DNA of 64,000 nucleotides from Streptomyces sp. SN-593 (GTDB lineage Bacteria > Actinomycetota > Actinomycetes > Streptomycetales > Streptomycetaceae), in NCBI RefSeq assembly GCF_016756395.1, contig NZ_AP018365.1, forward strand, positions 2,673,501-2,737,500, read 5' to 3'. The translations under genes were made by a program, and so were the position numbers. The notes beneath the pieces were generated by a model. It saw only the letters and a program-made list of their open reading frames with translations. It made no database searches and was not told where the DNA came from. Below are positions 11,164 to 19,973 of the stretch, in pieces. Each line of letters begins with the position of its first letter. Within the stretch, counting starts at the first letter, position 1.

Positions 11164-11955
11164 TCAGGTGTCGTCGCCGAGGACCGGTTCCGGCAGGGTG
11201 CCGGCGTTGTGCTCGGTCAGCCGCCAGCCGCGCGCGCCCTCGCCCAGCACCGACCAGCAGCAGTTCGACAGGCCGCCCAGCGACTCCCAGCTCGTCGGCT
11301 CCAGGCCGAGCAGCCGGCCGATGGTCGTACGGATGGCGCCGCCGTGGCTGACCACGACGAGCACGCCCCCGTCCGCGAGCTTGTCGGCGGCCGCGAGCAC
11401 CACCGGCGCGGCGCGGTCGGCGACCTCGGTCTCCAGCTCGCCGCCGCCGCGCCGGACCGGCTCGCCGCGCTTCCACGCCGTGTACTGCTCGCCGTAGCGG
11501 GCGAGGATCTCGGTGTGGGTGAGCCCCTGCCAGGCGCCCGCGTAGGTCTCCCGCAGGCCCTCGTACGGGGTCACCGGCAGGCCGGTGAGCGCGGCCAGCT
11601 CCGCCGCGGTGGCCCGGGCCCGGCTCAGGTCGGAGGAGATGATCGCGTCCGGGGCGAGCGCGGCGAGCAGCCGGGCGGCCCGGCGGGCCTGGGCGACGCC
11701 GGTCTCGGTGAGCGGGATGTCGGTGCTGCCCTGGAAGCGCTGCTCGACGTTCCACGCGGTCTGGCCGTGGCGCCACAGCACGATCCGCCGACGCCGCTCG
11801 GTGCCGGCGGGCACGTCGGTGCCGGTGGACTCGTGAGTACCGGCGGACGCCTCGGCGCCGGCAGACACGTCGGCGCCGGCGGCCGCCTCAGTGGCGCCGG
11901 ACACGTCGGTGCCGGTGGGGGGCTCGCCGGCGGTCGGGCGGTCGGTGCCGGTCAC
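11164..11955 (-). CDS. histidine phosphatase family protein (phosphoglycerate-mutase fold)
   Basis: 263 residues. The phosphohistidine motif is LWRHGQTAWN near residue 54, with the second catalytic His in VVVSHGGAIRT near 205 and the LRETYAGAWQGLT segment typical of the cobC/GpmB-like branch. The first 45 residues are a degenerate Thr/Gly/Ala tail with repeated GTD/GAD steps, probably disordered. In Mycobacterium the gene next to rsfS and nadD encodes glucosyl-3-phosphoglycerate phosphatase; the same gene order here makes a sugar-phosphate phosphatase likely, but the substrate cannot be read from sequence. The GTG start (11955) lies 7 nt after the rsfS stop; longer frames would overlap rsfS. 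Confidence 0.85.
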   Translation of the reverse strand: MTGTDRPTAGEPPTGTDVSGATEAAAGADVSAGAEASAGTHESTGTDVPAGTERRRRIVLWRHGQTAWNVEQRFQGSTDIPLTETGVAQARRAARLLAALAPDAIISSDLSRARATAAELAALTGLPVTPYEGLRETYAGAWQGLTHTEILARYGEQYTAWKRGEPVRRGGGELETEVADRAAPVVLAAADKLADGGVLVVVSHGGAIRTTIGRLLGLEPTSWESLGGLSNCCWSVLGEGARGWRLTEHNAGTLPEPVLGDDT

Positions 11956-11962
11956 CGCGCGC

Positions 11963-12406
11963 TCACACGTCCTCGCGCTCGGCGGCGTCGGCCGCCGCCT
12001 CCGCGGCCGCCGCGTGGGCCGCGGCCTTGCCGCGGGTGGCCACCGCGTCCGCGGGCAGCCCGATCTCGGGGCAGTCCTTCCACAGCCGCTCCAGCGCGTA
12101 GAAGACCCGCTCCTCGGAGTGCTGCACGTGCACCACGATGTCCACGTAGTCCAGCAGGACCCAGCGGCCGTCCCGCTCGCCCTCGCGCCGCACCGGCTTG
12201 GTGTCCAGTTCCTTGAGGAGGTGCTCCTCGATGGCGTCAACGATCGCCTTGACCTGCCGGTCGTTGGGCGCCGAGGCGACCAGGAAGGCATCGGTGATGG
12301 AGAGCACATCGCTGACGTCGTAGGCGATGATGTCGTGCGCGAGCTTGTCGGCGGCCGCCTGGGCGGCGGCGCGGGTCAGCTCGATGGAACGGTCAGTGGC
12401 GGTCAC
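11963..12406 (-). CDS. rsfS: ribosomal silencing factor RsfS (Iojap)
   Basis: 147 residues. RsfS binds L14 on the large subunit and blocks subunit joining when nutrients are scarce. Family marks are VLSITDAFLVASAPNDRQVKAI and the DYVDIVVHVQHSEERVFYALERLW core. The Ala/Glu-rich C-terminal 30 residues are extra. The GTG at 12406 has GGAAAG 9 nt upstream. A longer in-frame start at 12451 would add 15 mostly basic residues. It sits in the nadD-LCP-rsfS-phosphatase run. Confidence 0.95.
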   Translation of the reverse strand: MTATDRSIELTRAAAQAAADKLAHDIIAYDVSDVLSITDAFLVASAPNDRQVKAIVDAIEEHLLKELDTKPVRREGERDGRWVLLDYVDIVVHVQHSEERVFYALERLWKDCPEIGLPADAVATRGKAAAHAAAAEAAADAAEREDV

Positions 12407-12480
12407 GGATGCGGCTTTCCGGTCGGGGTCTCGTCGCCTCCAGGGTCTCACGACCCTCCGGCAGAACCCGACCGCGTGAC

Positions 12481-12512
12481 CGGGCGGCGCCGCTGACCTG
12501 CGGCGCCGCCCG
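12481..12512 (-). terminator. GC-rich hairpin between the LCP-like gene and rsfS
   Basis: A perfect 13-bp stem (12481-12493 / 12500-12512) with a 6-nt loop, ten bases past the stop of the upstream gene. It probably separates rsfS-phosphatase from the LCP-nadD unit or attenuates read-through. Confidence 0.65.
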
Positions 12513-12521
12513 GCGGACGGC

Positions 12522-14342
12522 TCAGCTCTCGTCGCTGGTCGGCTTGTAGTCCTGGCCGAGGACGACCGAGATGTCCGCGTTCGAGGCGACCGTGCCCTTC
12601 TTCACCTCGGTGGCCGGCAGGCCCAGCGTGGCCGCCACGTCCTTGGCCGCGGCCTCTCGCGCCGGATCGGCGTAGAGCACCTGGGACGCCGGCTGCGTCG
12701 TGGCGGACTTGCCGCCCGCCACGTAGGTGTAGGTGCCGCCGTTCACGATGGCCGCCTGCGCCATGGTCGCGGACTTCGCGTTGCCGCTGGCGTCCTTGAT
12801 CGAGACCCGTGCCGGGCCGGAGGAGCCGGTGGCCTTCTTCACGCTGCCGCCGAGCACGTCCTTGACCACGCTGTCGGTGGCCGCAGCGCTGAGGGTGCCG
12901 TCCTTCTGCACCGGCAGCAGCGAGGTGCTGTACTGGCCGGTCTTGGCGAGGTCGGCGAGTTCGGCGAGCGAGGCGCCGAGCTGCTTGTCGGTGAGCGACG
13001 GGTCGAGGATCTGGGCGAGCGCCTGCACGGTCCTGGTCGCGTCGGGCGCGTCGCTGGGCATCTTCATCAGCACCGCCTGCATGACCTGGCCGAACCGGCT
13101 GAGCTGGGCGGTCTGCGGCTCGCCGGGCGCCTTGTAGGTGGCGTAGGCGACGGCGGCGTCCCCGCTCAGCTCCTGCTGCTCGCCCTTGGCCACGAGCACC
13201 TTGTCCTTGTCCTTGCCGGTGCCCTTGACCTCGGCGTTGGTGTCGACGTAGATGTCGCCGAGCGAGTCGACGAGCAGCTCCAGGTACGGCGAGTCGAGCC
13301 GCCAACTGCCCTTGATGTCGGTGCCGAGCAGGGTGTTCAGGGAGTCCCGGGTGGGCCCGACGCCGTCCGCCACGGACTTGTCGAGGGTGGTCACCGAGCC
13401 GTCGTCGCCGGTGAGTTGCACGTCGTTGGGAATCAGCACCGTGGTGCCGTGCTTCTTCGTCGTGTTGTCCACCAGCAGCGCGGTGGAGCTGGCGCCGCCG
13501 TCGACCGGCAGCATGTGCACCACGATCACGTCGCGCCGGTCGGCGCCGCTGCTCGCGGCGGCCGCGGTGGAGCTCTTCCCCAGCCCGGGGATCTTCCCGG
13601 CCTTCCACAGGTACCCGCCGCCGCCGAGCAGGGCGAGCACGAGTATCGCCACCAGGCCGAACCTGCGTTTGCGCCCGCGGCGCTTGGCCTCCTCACGGCG
13701 CTCGGTGCGCGACTCGGAGAACTTCAGCCAGTCGATGACCTCCTCGGACTCCTCGGACTCCTCGTCGACGAAGGCGAACTGCTCGGTGCGGTAGTCCGGC
13801 ACGCCCTCCTGCTCCGCCTCCCGGGGGACCTGCTCCTCCTGGTAGGCGGGCATCTGCCCGGTCTGCTGGGCCGCGGGCTGCTGGCCGGTGTCGTGGACAG
13901 GCTGCTGCCCGGTGTCGTAGACCGGCGGCTGGTTCGGGTCGTAGACGGGCATCTGCCCGGTGCCGTAGGCGGGTTGGCCGCCGGCGCCGTAGACCGGCAC
14001 CTGCCCGGTGCCGTACTCCTGCGCGGGGTAGGCGGGCTGCGGGCCGGTGCCGTAGTCGTGGCCCTGGTCGTAACCGGGCTGGTAGCCCTGGGCCGGGTAG
14101 CCCTGGTGCGTGCCGTCGCCGTACTGCTCCTGGTACGGCGGCTGGGCCTGCTGGGGGACGTAGCCCTGCTGCTGGCCGCCGTAGCCCGAGGAAGGGTCCT
14201 GGTACGGCGGCGGGGCGACCGGACGGCCGTACTCGTCGTAGCCGTAGGACTGCTGCTGGTAGTACGGGTCCTGCGCGTAAGGGTCTCTCTCGTTGTCTGG
14301 ACCGCCCTCGGCATAGTGCCTGCGGGGGTTGGCGTCGTTCAC
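12522..14342 (-). CDS. LCP/LytR_C membrane protein with degenerate LCP domain
   Basis: 606 residues. A long cytoplasmic N-terminus of about 225 residues is rich in Tyr, Gln, Gly and Pro, with repeats of the YGTGQxPVYD and DTGQQPxxD type. One membrane segment (LVAILVLALLGGGGYLW, near 232) follows. The extracellular part has an LCP-like region (about 265-430) and a C-terminal LytR_C domain (about 500-600). LCP proteins transfer wall polymers from lipid carriers to peptidoglycan. Here the usual Arg-containing IPRD motif reads LIPND, and I see no C-terminal Arg cluster, so catalysis is doubtful. From memory, the S. coelicolor gene next to nadD is pdtA (SCO2578), an LCP transferase needed for sporulation; equivalence is by position only. 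The GTG at 14342 has AAGGGG 6 nt upstream. Confidence 0.75.
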   Translation of the reverse strand: MNDANPRRHYAEGGPDNERDPYAQDPYYQQQSYGYDEYGRPVAPPPYQDPSSGYGGQQQGYVPQQAQPPYQEQYGDGTHQGYPAQGYQPGYDQGHDYGTGPQPAYPAQEYGTGQVPVYGAGGQPAYGTGQMPVYDPNQPPVYDTGQQPVHDTGQQPAAQQTGQMPAYQEEQVPREAEQEGVPDYRTEQFAFVDEESEESEEVIDWLKFSESRTERREEAKRRGRKRRFGLVAILVLALLGGGGYLWKAGKIPGLGKSSTAAAASSGADRRDVIVVHMLPVDGGASSTALLVDNTTKKHGTTVLIPNDVQLTGDDGSVTTLDKSVADGVGPTRDSLNTLLGTDIKGSWRLDSPYLELLVDSLGDIYVDTNAEVKGTGKDKDKVLVAKGEQQELSGDAAVAYATYKAPGEPQTAQLSRFGQVMQAVLMKMPSDAPDATRTVQALAQILDPSLTDKQLGASLAELADLAKTGQYSTSLLPVQKDGTLSAAATDSVVKDVLGGSVKKATGSSGPARVSIKDASGNAKSATMAQAAIVNGGTYTYVAGGKSATTQPASQVLYADPAREAAAKDVAATLGLPATEVKKGTVASNADISVVLGQDYKPTSDES

Positions 14343-14372
14343 GAGGAACCCCTTCACGTTTGCTGTGCGCCG

Positions 14373-14972
14373 CTACCCGGTCTCGTGCCGGTAGAGCGCG
14401 CGCTTGTCGATGTAGCGCACCACACCGTCCGGAACCAAGTACCAGACCGGTTCCCCCTTGGCCACCCGCTGGCGGCAGTCGGTCGACGAGATCGCCAGCG
14501 CCGGCACCTCCACCAGCGACACACCGCCCTCGGGGAGGCCCGGGTCCGACAGCGTATGCCCTGGACGTGTGACGCCGATGAAATGCGCCAGCGCGAACAG
14601 CTCCTCGGCATGCCGCCAGGACAGGATCTGCGAGAGCGCGTCGGCCCCCGTGATGAAGAACAGCTCCGCCTCGGGGTGCTCGTCCCGCAGGTCCCGCAGG
14701 GTGTCGATGGTGTAGGTCCGGCCGCCGCGGTCGATGTCGCTGCGGCTGACCGAGAACTGCGGGTTGGAGGCGGTGGCGATCACCGTCATCAGGTAGCGGT
14801 CCTCGGCGGCCGAGACCTTGCGGTGTTCCTTCTGCCAGGGCTGGCCGGTGGGCACGAAGACGACCTCGTCGAGGTGGAAGAGGCTCACCACCTCGCTCGC
14901 GGCCACCAGGTGCCCGTGGTGGATGGGGTCGAAGGTACCGCCCATCACGCCGATGCGCTTCTTGTCGGACAT
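14373..14972 (-). CDS. nadD: nicotinate-nucleotide adenylyltransferase
   Basis: Adenylates nicotinate mononucleotide in NAD synthesis. 199 residues, the normal family length. The nucleotidyltransferase signature [12 protein letters not shown] is at residues 11-22, and [10 protein letters not shown] (ISSTxIR type) is near 165. It is followed after 30 nt by the LCP-like gene and preceded after 15 nt by a small membrane protein gene, so these are likely co-transcribed. Confidence 0.97.
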   Translation of the reverse strand: MSDKKRIGVMGGTFDPIHHGHLVAASEVVSLFHLDEVVFVPTGQPWQKEHRKVSAAEDRYLMTVIATASNPQFSVSRSDIDRGGRTYTIDTLRDLRDEHPEAELFFITGADALSQILSWRHAEELFALAHFIGVTRPGHTLSDPGLPEGGVSLVEVPALAISSTDCRQRVAKGEPVWYLVPDGVVRYIDKRALYRHETG

Positions 14973-14987
14973 GCGGTCGACTGGTCC

Positions 14988-15131
14988 CTAGTCCCGGTTG
15001 AAGCGGGTGACGACCCACAGCAGGAGGAGGAGGGCGGCCAGCGCGCCGAAGCCGGTCAGGTACGGGCTCAGGCTCGGGTGGTTGCCGCCCTCGGCGAGCG
15101 TGGTCAGGGAGGTGGCTGCTGCGGTCGGCAT
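14988..15131 (-). CDS. 47-residue single-pass membrane protein
   Basis: Encodes a short protein with one membrane helix (FGALAALLLLLWVVTRF, residues about 28-44) and a basic NRD tail. ATG at 15131 with AAAGGG 8 nt upstream. It ends 15 nt before nadD, so it is probably the first gene of that transcript. I recall small membrane proteins at this position in other Streptomyces, which supports it being real. No function is assigned. Confidence 0.65.
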   Translation of the reverse strand: MPTAAATSLTTLAEGGNHPSLSPYLTGFGALAALLLLLWVVTRFNRD

Positions 15132-15266
15132 TCGGCTGGCCCTTTGCGTTGTCGGGAACGGTCGGGAAGGCTCACGGCACATGGTACGGGCGGGGCCCGG
15201 GGAACTTCGCGCTGGCTCCGCGCGTCCAGCACTGTGTAACGGTTGGCGAGCAGGGGGTTGGCCCAG

Positions 15267-16400
15267 GTGTCCGAATCGTCCCAGTCGAAGAAGTCGAAGA
15301 AGGACGGGCCCGGCGGAAAGGGCTCGGGCGGCAAGGGGTCGGGAGGGGGCGGGAAGCTGCCCGGCCGTGTCCGGCGCCGGTTCCCCGACATCTCCTCGCG
15401 GGCGTACGAGCACCCGGCCGACAAGTCGGCGCTGGTCGCCCTGCGCAAGCTCAGCGGCTTCGACACCGTCTTCAAGGCCCTCAGCGGCCTGGTGCCCGAG
15501 CGCAGCCTGCGCCTGCTGTTCCTGTCCGACTCGGTGCGGGTCAGCGACGAGCAGTTCGCCCACCTCAACGCGATGCTGCGCGACGCCTGTTACATCCTCG
15601 ACCTGGAGAAGGTGCCGTCCTTCTACGTCACGCAGGACCCGCAGCCGAACGCGATGTGCATCGGCATGGACGAGCCGATCATCGTGGTCACCACCGGCCT
15701 GGTCGAACTGCTGGACGAGGAGGAGATGCGCGCGGTCGTCGGCCACGAGGTCGGCCACGCGCTGTCCGGCCACTCCGTGTACCGGACCATCCTGCTCTTC
15801 CTGACCAACCTCGCCCTGCGGGTGGCCTGGATACCGCTGGGCAACCTCGCGGTGCTGGCCATCGTGACCGCGCTGCGCGAGTGGTTCCGCAAGTCCGAAC
15901 TGTCCGCGGACCGGGCCGGGTTGCTGGTCGGCCAGGACCTCCAGGCATCGATGCGCGGCCTGATGAAGCTGGCCGGCGGCAACCACCTGCACGAGATGAA
16001 CGTGGACGCCTTCCTCCGGCAGGCCGACGAGTACGAAGCCGCGGGCGACCTGCGCGACTCGGTGCTGAAGATCCTCAACGTGCTGCCGCGCAGCCACCCC
16101 TTCGCCACCGTGCGGGCCGGCGAGCTGCGCAAGTGGGCCGCCAGCCGGGACTACCAGCGGCTGATGGACGGCCACTACCCGCGGCGCACCGAGGACAAGG
16201 ACGCGTCGGTCTACGAGACGTTCAAGGAGTCGGCCAACCACTACTCCGACCGGGCGAAGCAGAGCAAGGACCCGCTGGTCGGTCTGATCCGCGACCTGGG
16301 CAACGGCGCCGGCGACATCGGCGGCAAGCTGCGGGACAGGTTCACCGGGAAGGGCGGCGCGGGGACGGACCCGTCGGGCGCCGAGCCCGAGGGCGCGTAG
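15267..16400 (+). CDS. M48 family membrane-associated zinc metallopeptidase
   Basis: 377 residues. A Lys/Gly-rich N-terminal tail (about 30 residues) precedes a soluble region and the zinc motif HEVGH near residue 172, with the third ligand Glu in RKSELSADRAG near 220. Two hydrophobic segments flank the zinc site (LLFLTNLALRVAWIPLGNLAVLAIV). This is the HtpX/Ste24-like M48 family, implicated in membrane-protein quality control. The GTG start at 15267 follows a GGGGG stretch; a TTG at 15243 would add eight residues. Its 3' end overlaps the convergent membrane-protein gene by 160 nt. Confidence 0.88.
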   Translation: MSESSQSKKSKKDGPGGKGSGGKGSGGGGKLPGRVRRRFPDISSRAYEHPADKSALVALRKLSGFDTVFKALSGLVPERSLRLLFLSDSVRVSDEQFAHLNAMLRDACYILDLEKVPSFYVTQDPQPNAMCIGMDEPIIVVTTGLVELLDEEEMRAVVGHEVGHALSGHSVYRTILLFLTNLALRVAWIPLGNLAVLAIVTALREWFRKSELSADRAGLLVGQDLQASMRGLMKLAGGNHLHEMNVDAFLRQADEYEAAGDLRDSVLKILNVLPRSHPFATVRAGELRKWAASRDYQRLMDGHYPRRTEDKDASVYETFKESANHYSDRAKQSKDPLVGLIRDLGNGAGDIGGKLRDRFTGKGGAGTDPSGAEPEGA

Positions 16401-17593
16401 CGCGTCCGCACGGCGGCGGTGACCGCGTCGGCCGCGCTCGCCGCGGTCACCGCGGTCGCGGCTCCCGTGGCCGCCGCGGCCGCCGTACCGCCGGTCGCGG
16501 CCGGGTGCGACGGCGTGACCGGAGCCGACGGCGTGGCCGGGCCGCCGTCGTCCATGGCCGTGCAGACCGAGCCGGCCGGGTGGTCGGGGCGGTAGGGGTC
16601 CACGCCGTCGAGCGGGCCGCCGCTGTCGCCGGCGAGAACTGGCCGGAAGTAGCTGCCCACGGAGTCCGTGCAGGCCAGCGGACCCGCCTCGACCTCGGCG
16701 TCCACCACCTCGATGTGGTGCTGCCGCAGGTCGGTGTGGTCCGCGTGGAAGACCAGCTTGCGCCGGACCGAGAAGAGGGACACCCCGGTGTCCGGGACGC
16801 CGTGCAGCGCGTAGAAGAAGGTGTAGTCGGAGGAGATCTCCAGCGCGCCGCCGGCCGCGGCGGTGCGCACCTCGCCGTCGTTCACCCGGATGGCCTGGGC
16901 GTCGCTGCCCGCCAGCGAGATCTTCGCGCTCGGGTCGAAGCGCACCAGCCAGCCGGTGGCGGCGTGGCTGCCGTCGTCGCTGGGCTGGGAGAGGGTGGCG
17001 TCGAACTGGCCGCGCTGGCCGGGGCTCAGCAGCTCCCGCACCGGCTCCAGGTCGCCGGCGAGCACCGTGTCGCGGTCGAGCGAGGTGACGGTCAGGTACT
17101 TCTTGGCGGTGTCCAGCGCCTCCTGGACCTCGCTCTGGGCGTAGCCGCCGATCCGCCGCGCCGCGTCGGTCGGCACCCGGATGCCGTGGCCGTACGCCTG
17201 CGCCGCGCTGCCGGCGAAGGGCGCGCTCGGCGAGACGGCGGGGACGGTGCCCCGGGGCACCAGGGGTATCACGTTCACCCGGATCTGCTCGCTGACCGCG
17301 GGGGTGGGGGTGCGGTACGGGTGGCGGACCCCCATGTAGACGGCGAGGCCGAACGCCAGCGTGATCAGCACGAACACGGCCAGTGCCTGCCGGGCCAGGC
17401 CCTGCGGGGCGGTGCGGCGGACGTGCACCGCGTGCGCCGCGTCGTCGAGCCGCTCGCGCGCCGAGTACTCCTGGATACGGGCAGCCCTGACGAACGACTC
17501 GTCGAACACGACGGATCGGTACTCGCTGTCGTCGTCGCCCCCGGGCGGCACGCCGTCGGGCGTGCCCTCGGGAGGGTCCTCATGCCCGCTCAT
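16241..17593 (-). CDS. single-pass membrane protein with FVR-type N-terminal motif, unknown function
   Basis: 450 residues. The acidic cytoplasmic N-terminus contains SVVFDESFVRAA and SARERL, also present in the neighbour at 17658-18080. One membrane helix (ALAVFVLITLAFGLAVYMGV, about 68-87) is followed by an extracellular region of about 270 residues with predicted mixed structure, including FYALHGVPDTGVSLFSVRRK, and an Ala/Thr/Pro-rich tail. The last 53 codons lie antisense to the M48 gene, so the true C-terminus may be shorter if a frameshift exists in the GC-rich tail. No enzymatic motif is visible. A Streptomyces-type conserved hypothetical. Confidence 0.75.
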   Translation of the reverse strand: MSGHEDPPEGTPDGVPPGGDDDSEYRSVVFDESFVRAARIQEYSARERLDDAAHAVHVRRTAPQGLARQALAVFVLITLAFGLAVYMGVRHPYRTPTPAVSEQIRVNVIPLVPRGTVPAVSPSAPFAGSAAQAYGHGIRVPTDAARRIGGYAQSEVQEALDTAKKYLTVTSLDRDTVLAGDLEPVRELLSPGQRGQFDATLSQPSDDGSHAATGWLVRFDPSAKISLAGSDAQAIRVNDGEVRTAAAGGALEISSDYTFFYALHGVPDTGVSLFSVRRKLVFHADHTDLRQHHIEVVDAEVEAGPLACTDSVGSYFRPVLAGDSGGPLDGVDPYRPDHPAGSVCTAMDDGGPATPSAPVTPSHPAATGGTAAAAATGAATAVTAASAADAVTAAVRTRYAPSGSAPDGSVPAPPFPVNLSRSLPPMSPAPLPRSRIRPTSGSLLCFARSE

Positions 17594-17657
17594 ACCACAA
17601 GGTTAAGTCCGTGTGGACGGGGACAGGCGGCCTCGGAACGGACAAGTTGACGCCGGA

Positions 17658-18080
17658 TCAGGGTTGGGGGGCGAGGTGGAGGGCCGGGGTCGCCGAGGTG
17701 CCGATGGGCGGGAGGGAGGGCGGCGGGGTGGTGGCGCGCCCGTTGCCCGCCCCGCGGTAGACCGCGGCGAAGGTCAGGGCGACCACGCCGATGCCCATCA
17801 CCACGGCGAGTGCCCAGGCGACCGGCCGGTGCCAGCGGGTGCCGATGGCGCGGTACGGGTGGCCCTGCGCGTAGAGCTCGTCCGACTCGAGGACGGAGTC
17901 GTCCTCCAGGTCGGGCATGGCGGCGGCCCGGCTTCCGTACCGCCCGGGACGGCCGGGTGGCAGCGCGGGACCTTCGGCGACGGCAAGCATCCGTTCCCTG
18001 GCCGTGGGCTCGTGGAACAGAGCGGACCGTACGAATTCCTCGTCGAGGACTACGGAGGCGAACTCGTCATCGTCCGGCAT
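17658..18080 (-). CDS. small single-pass membrane protein, paralogue of the downstream gene's N-terminus
   Basis: 140 residues. The N-terminus DDDEFASVVLDEEFVRSA followed by TARERM matches that of the 450-residue product of 16241-17593, which starts 64 nt downstream. One membrane helix (AWALAVVMGIGVVALTFAAVY, about 88-108) and a short Pro/Thr-rich outer tail follow. The pair looks like an ancient tandem duplication in which one copy gained a large outer domain. The shared cytoplasmic motif suggests a common partner. Function unknown. Confidence 0.75.
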   Translation of the reverse strand: MPDDDEFASVVLDEEFVRSALFHEPTARERMLAVAEGPALPPGRPGRYGSRAAAMPDLEDDSVLESDELYAQGHPYRAIGTRWHRPVAWALAVVMGIGVVALTFAAVYRGAGNGRATTPPPSLPPIGTSATPALHLAPQP

Positions 18081-18227
18081 CTGTTCAGAGTAAGCCGGAA
18101 GAGGCCCTTTTGGGCAGGGCTTTCCCGGTCCGCCGTGCGGCGGACCTGCGCCACTGGCGGGTCCGTGGTACGCGCCCGCTCCGGCGGCCCGCGGCGGGCG
18201 GGACGGCCGGTGCGGGTGCGGCGGCGG

Positions 18228-19514
18228 TCAGCGGATGTGGCCGTCGCCGGTGACGACGTACTTGGTGGAGGTCAGCTCCGGCAGGCCCATCGGGCCGCGC
18301 GCGTGCAGCTTCTGGGTGGAGATGCCGATCTCGGCGCCGAAGCCGAACTGGCCGCCGTCGGTGAACCGGGTGGAGGCGTTCACCATCACCGCGGCGGCGT
18401 CCACCAGCTGGGTGAAGCGGCGGGCGGCGGTCTGCGAGGTGGTCACGATCGCCTCGGTGTGGCCGGAGGACCACAGCCGGATGTGCGCGACGGCGGCGTC
18501 CAGCGAGTCGACCACGGCGGCGGCGATGTCGTACGACAGGTACTCCGTCTCCCAGTCCTCGGCGGTGGCCGGCACCACGGTGGCCTTGCTGTCGTGCGCC
18601 CGCGCGGCCGCGACCACGCCCGGGTCGCCGTGCACGGTGACGCCCGCCTCGGCGAGCGCGTCGAGCGCGCGCGGCAGGAAGCGGTCGGCGATGTCGCGGT
18701 GCACCAGCAGGGTCTCGGCGGAGTTGCAGACGCTGGGGCGCTGCGCCTTGGAGTTCACCAGGATCTGCACGGCGGTGTCGAGGTCGGCCTCGGCGTCCAC
18801 GTAGACGTGGCAGTTGCCGGTGCCGGTCTCGATCACCGGCACGGTGGAGCCCTCGACCACGGCGCGGATCAGGGCGGCGCCGCCGCGCGGGATCAGCACG
18901 TCGACCTGGCCGCGGGCGCGCATCAGCTCGGTGACGGAGTCGCGGCTCTCGCCGGGGACGAGCTGGACCGCGTCGGCGGGGAGCCCGGCGCCGCCGATCG
19001 CGTCGCGCACCACCGTCACCAGCGCGGTGTTCGAGGCGTACGCGGAGGAGGAGCCGCGCAGCAGCACCGCGTTGCCGGACTTCAGGCAGAGCGCGGCGGC
19101 GTCCACGGTGACGTTCGGGCGGGCCTCGTAGATGATGCCGACGACGCCGAGCGGGACCCGGACCTGGCGCAGGTCGAGGCCGTTGGGGAGGGTGGAGCCG
19201 CGCAGCACCTCGCCGACCGGGTCGGGCAGCGACGTGACGTGCCGCACGTCGGCGGCGATCGCGGCGACCCGCTCACGGGTCAGGGTGAGCCGGTCGATGA
19301 TCGCCTCGCTCGTGCCGGCCTCCCGGGCGCGGGCGACGTCCTCGGCGTTGGCGGCGACGATCTCCTGGGTGCGGACGATCAGCGCGTCCGCGATGGCCAG
19401 CAGGGCGTCGTCCTTCGCCGCGCGGGTCTGCGGGGCCAGGTCCGCGGCGGCGGCACGGGCGCGGTACGCGGCGAGCAGCACCGGGGACTTGGGGAGCGGC
19501 GAGGGCAGTTCCAT
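18228..19514 (-). CDS. proA: glutamate-5-semialdehyde dehydrogenase (gamma-glutamyl phosphate reductase)
   Basis: Second step of proline synthesis, NADPH-dependent reduction of gamma-glutamyl phosphate. 428 residues, aldehyde dehydrogenase fold. Visible marks are [42 protein letters not shown], and the catalytic cysteine in [13 protein letters not shown]. The ATG at 19514 gives the family length; a longer in-frame extension runs through an intergenic repeat cluster and is rejected. Separated from proB by a conserved hypothetical gene and the repeat cluster. Confidence 0.97.
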   Translation of the reverse strand: MELPSPLPKSPVLLAAYRARAAAADLAPQTRAAKDDALLAIADALIVRTQEIVAANAEDVARAREAGTSEAIIDRLTLTRERVAAIAADVRHVTSLPDPVGEVLRGSTLPNGLDLRQVRVPLGVVGIIYEARPNVTVDAAALCLKSGNAVLLRGSSSAYASNTALVTVVRDAIGGAGLPADAVQLVPGESRDSVTELMRARGQVDVLIPRGGAALIRAVVEGSTVPVIETGTGNCHVYVDAEADLDTAVQILVNSKAQRPSVCNSAETLLVHRDIADRFLPRALDALAEAGVTVHGDPGVVAAARAHDSKATVVPATAEDWETEYLSYDIAAAVVDSLDAAVAHIRLWSSGHTEAIVTTSQTAARRFTQLVDAAAVMVNASTRFTDGGQFGFGAEIGISTQKLHARGPMGLPELTSTKYVVTGDGHIR

Positions 19515-19552
19515 GCGGTGCAGGGTACCGCGACCCGCCCGGGTGCCCCCGT

Positions 19553-19973
19553 CCCGCCGGTTCCGGGACCACCTCCCGGTGGTGGGGTGCCCTCCGGGGC
19601 GGCTGGGCCCGCCGGTTCCCGGGTTTCCCTGCCGGTGGAGAGTCCCCCGGAGTGGCCGGGTCCGCCGGTTCCCGGGTTCCCCCGCCGGTGGAGGGTGCCC
19701 TCCGGGGCGGTCGGTGCTGTGGAGGGCGGGATCGTGCGGTGCGTCGGGGCTGGTCGCGCAGTTCCCCGCGCCCCCTGGGGCGCCCGGGCCGCGCTGGGCG
19801 GGCAGGCCGCGCTTGCCCAGGGGCGCGGGGAACTGCGCGCGCAACCCCTCACCGGCAGGTGGTCCCGGAACCGACGGCAAGGGGCTGCCCGGGGGGACGG
19901 GGCTCAGCCACCACCCGCAGGTGGTCCCGGAACCGACAGCAAGGGGCTGCCCGGGGGGACGGGGGCACCCCGG
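19553..19973. repeat. intergenic repeat cluster: 54-bp tandem triplet, long palindrome, inverted copies
   Basis: Three parts. (i) 19553-19715: three imperfect tandem units of about 54 bp, each with CCGCCGGTTC. (ii) 19755-19839: an inverted pair built on GCGCAGTTCCCCGCGCCCC and its reverse complement, about 40 nt apart. (iii) 19854-19916 and 19918-19973: two units beginning AGGTGGTCCCGGAACCGAC, which are reverse-complement relatives of (i). The core of (ii) recurs three times at 49439-49720 and is, from memory, a dispersed Streptomyces intergenic element. No gene is seen here. Confidence 0.85.

Noticed and set aside
18228..19880. Longer proA with a 122-residue N-terminal extension
   Set aside because: The extension is translated from the intergenic repeat cluster and has no counterpart in ProA; ATG at 19514 gives the family length.
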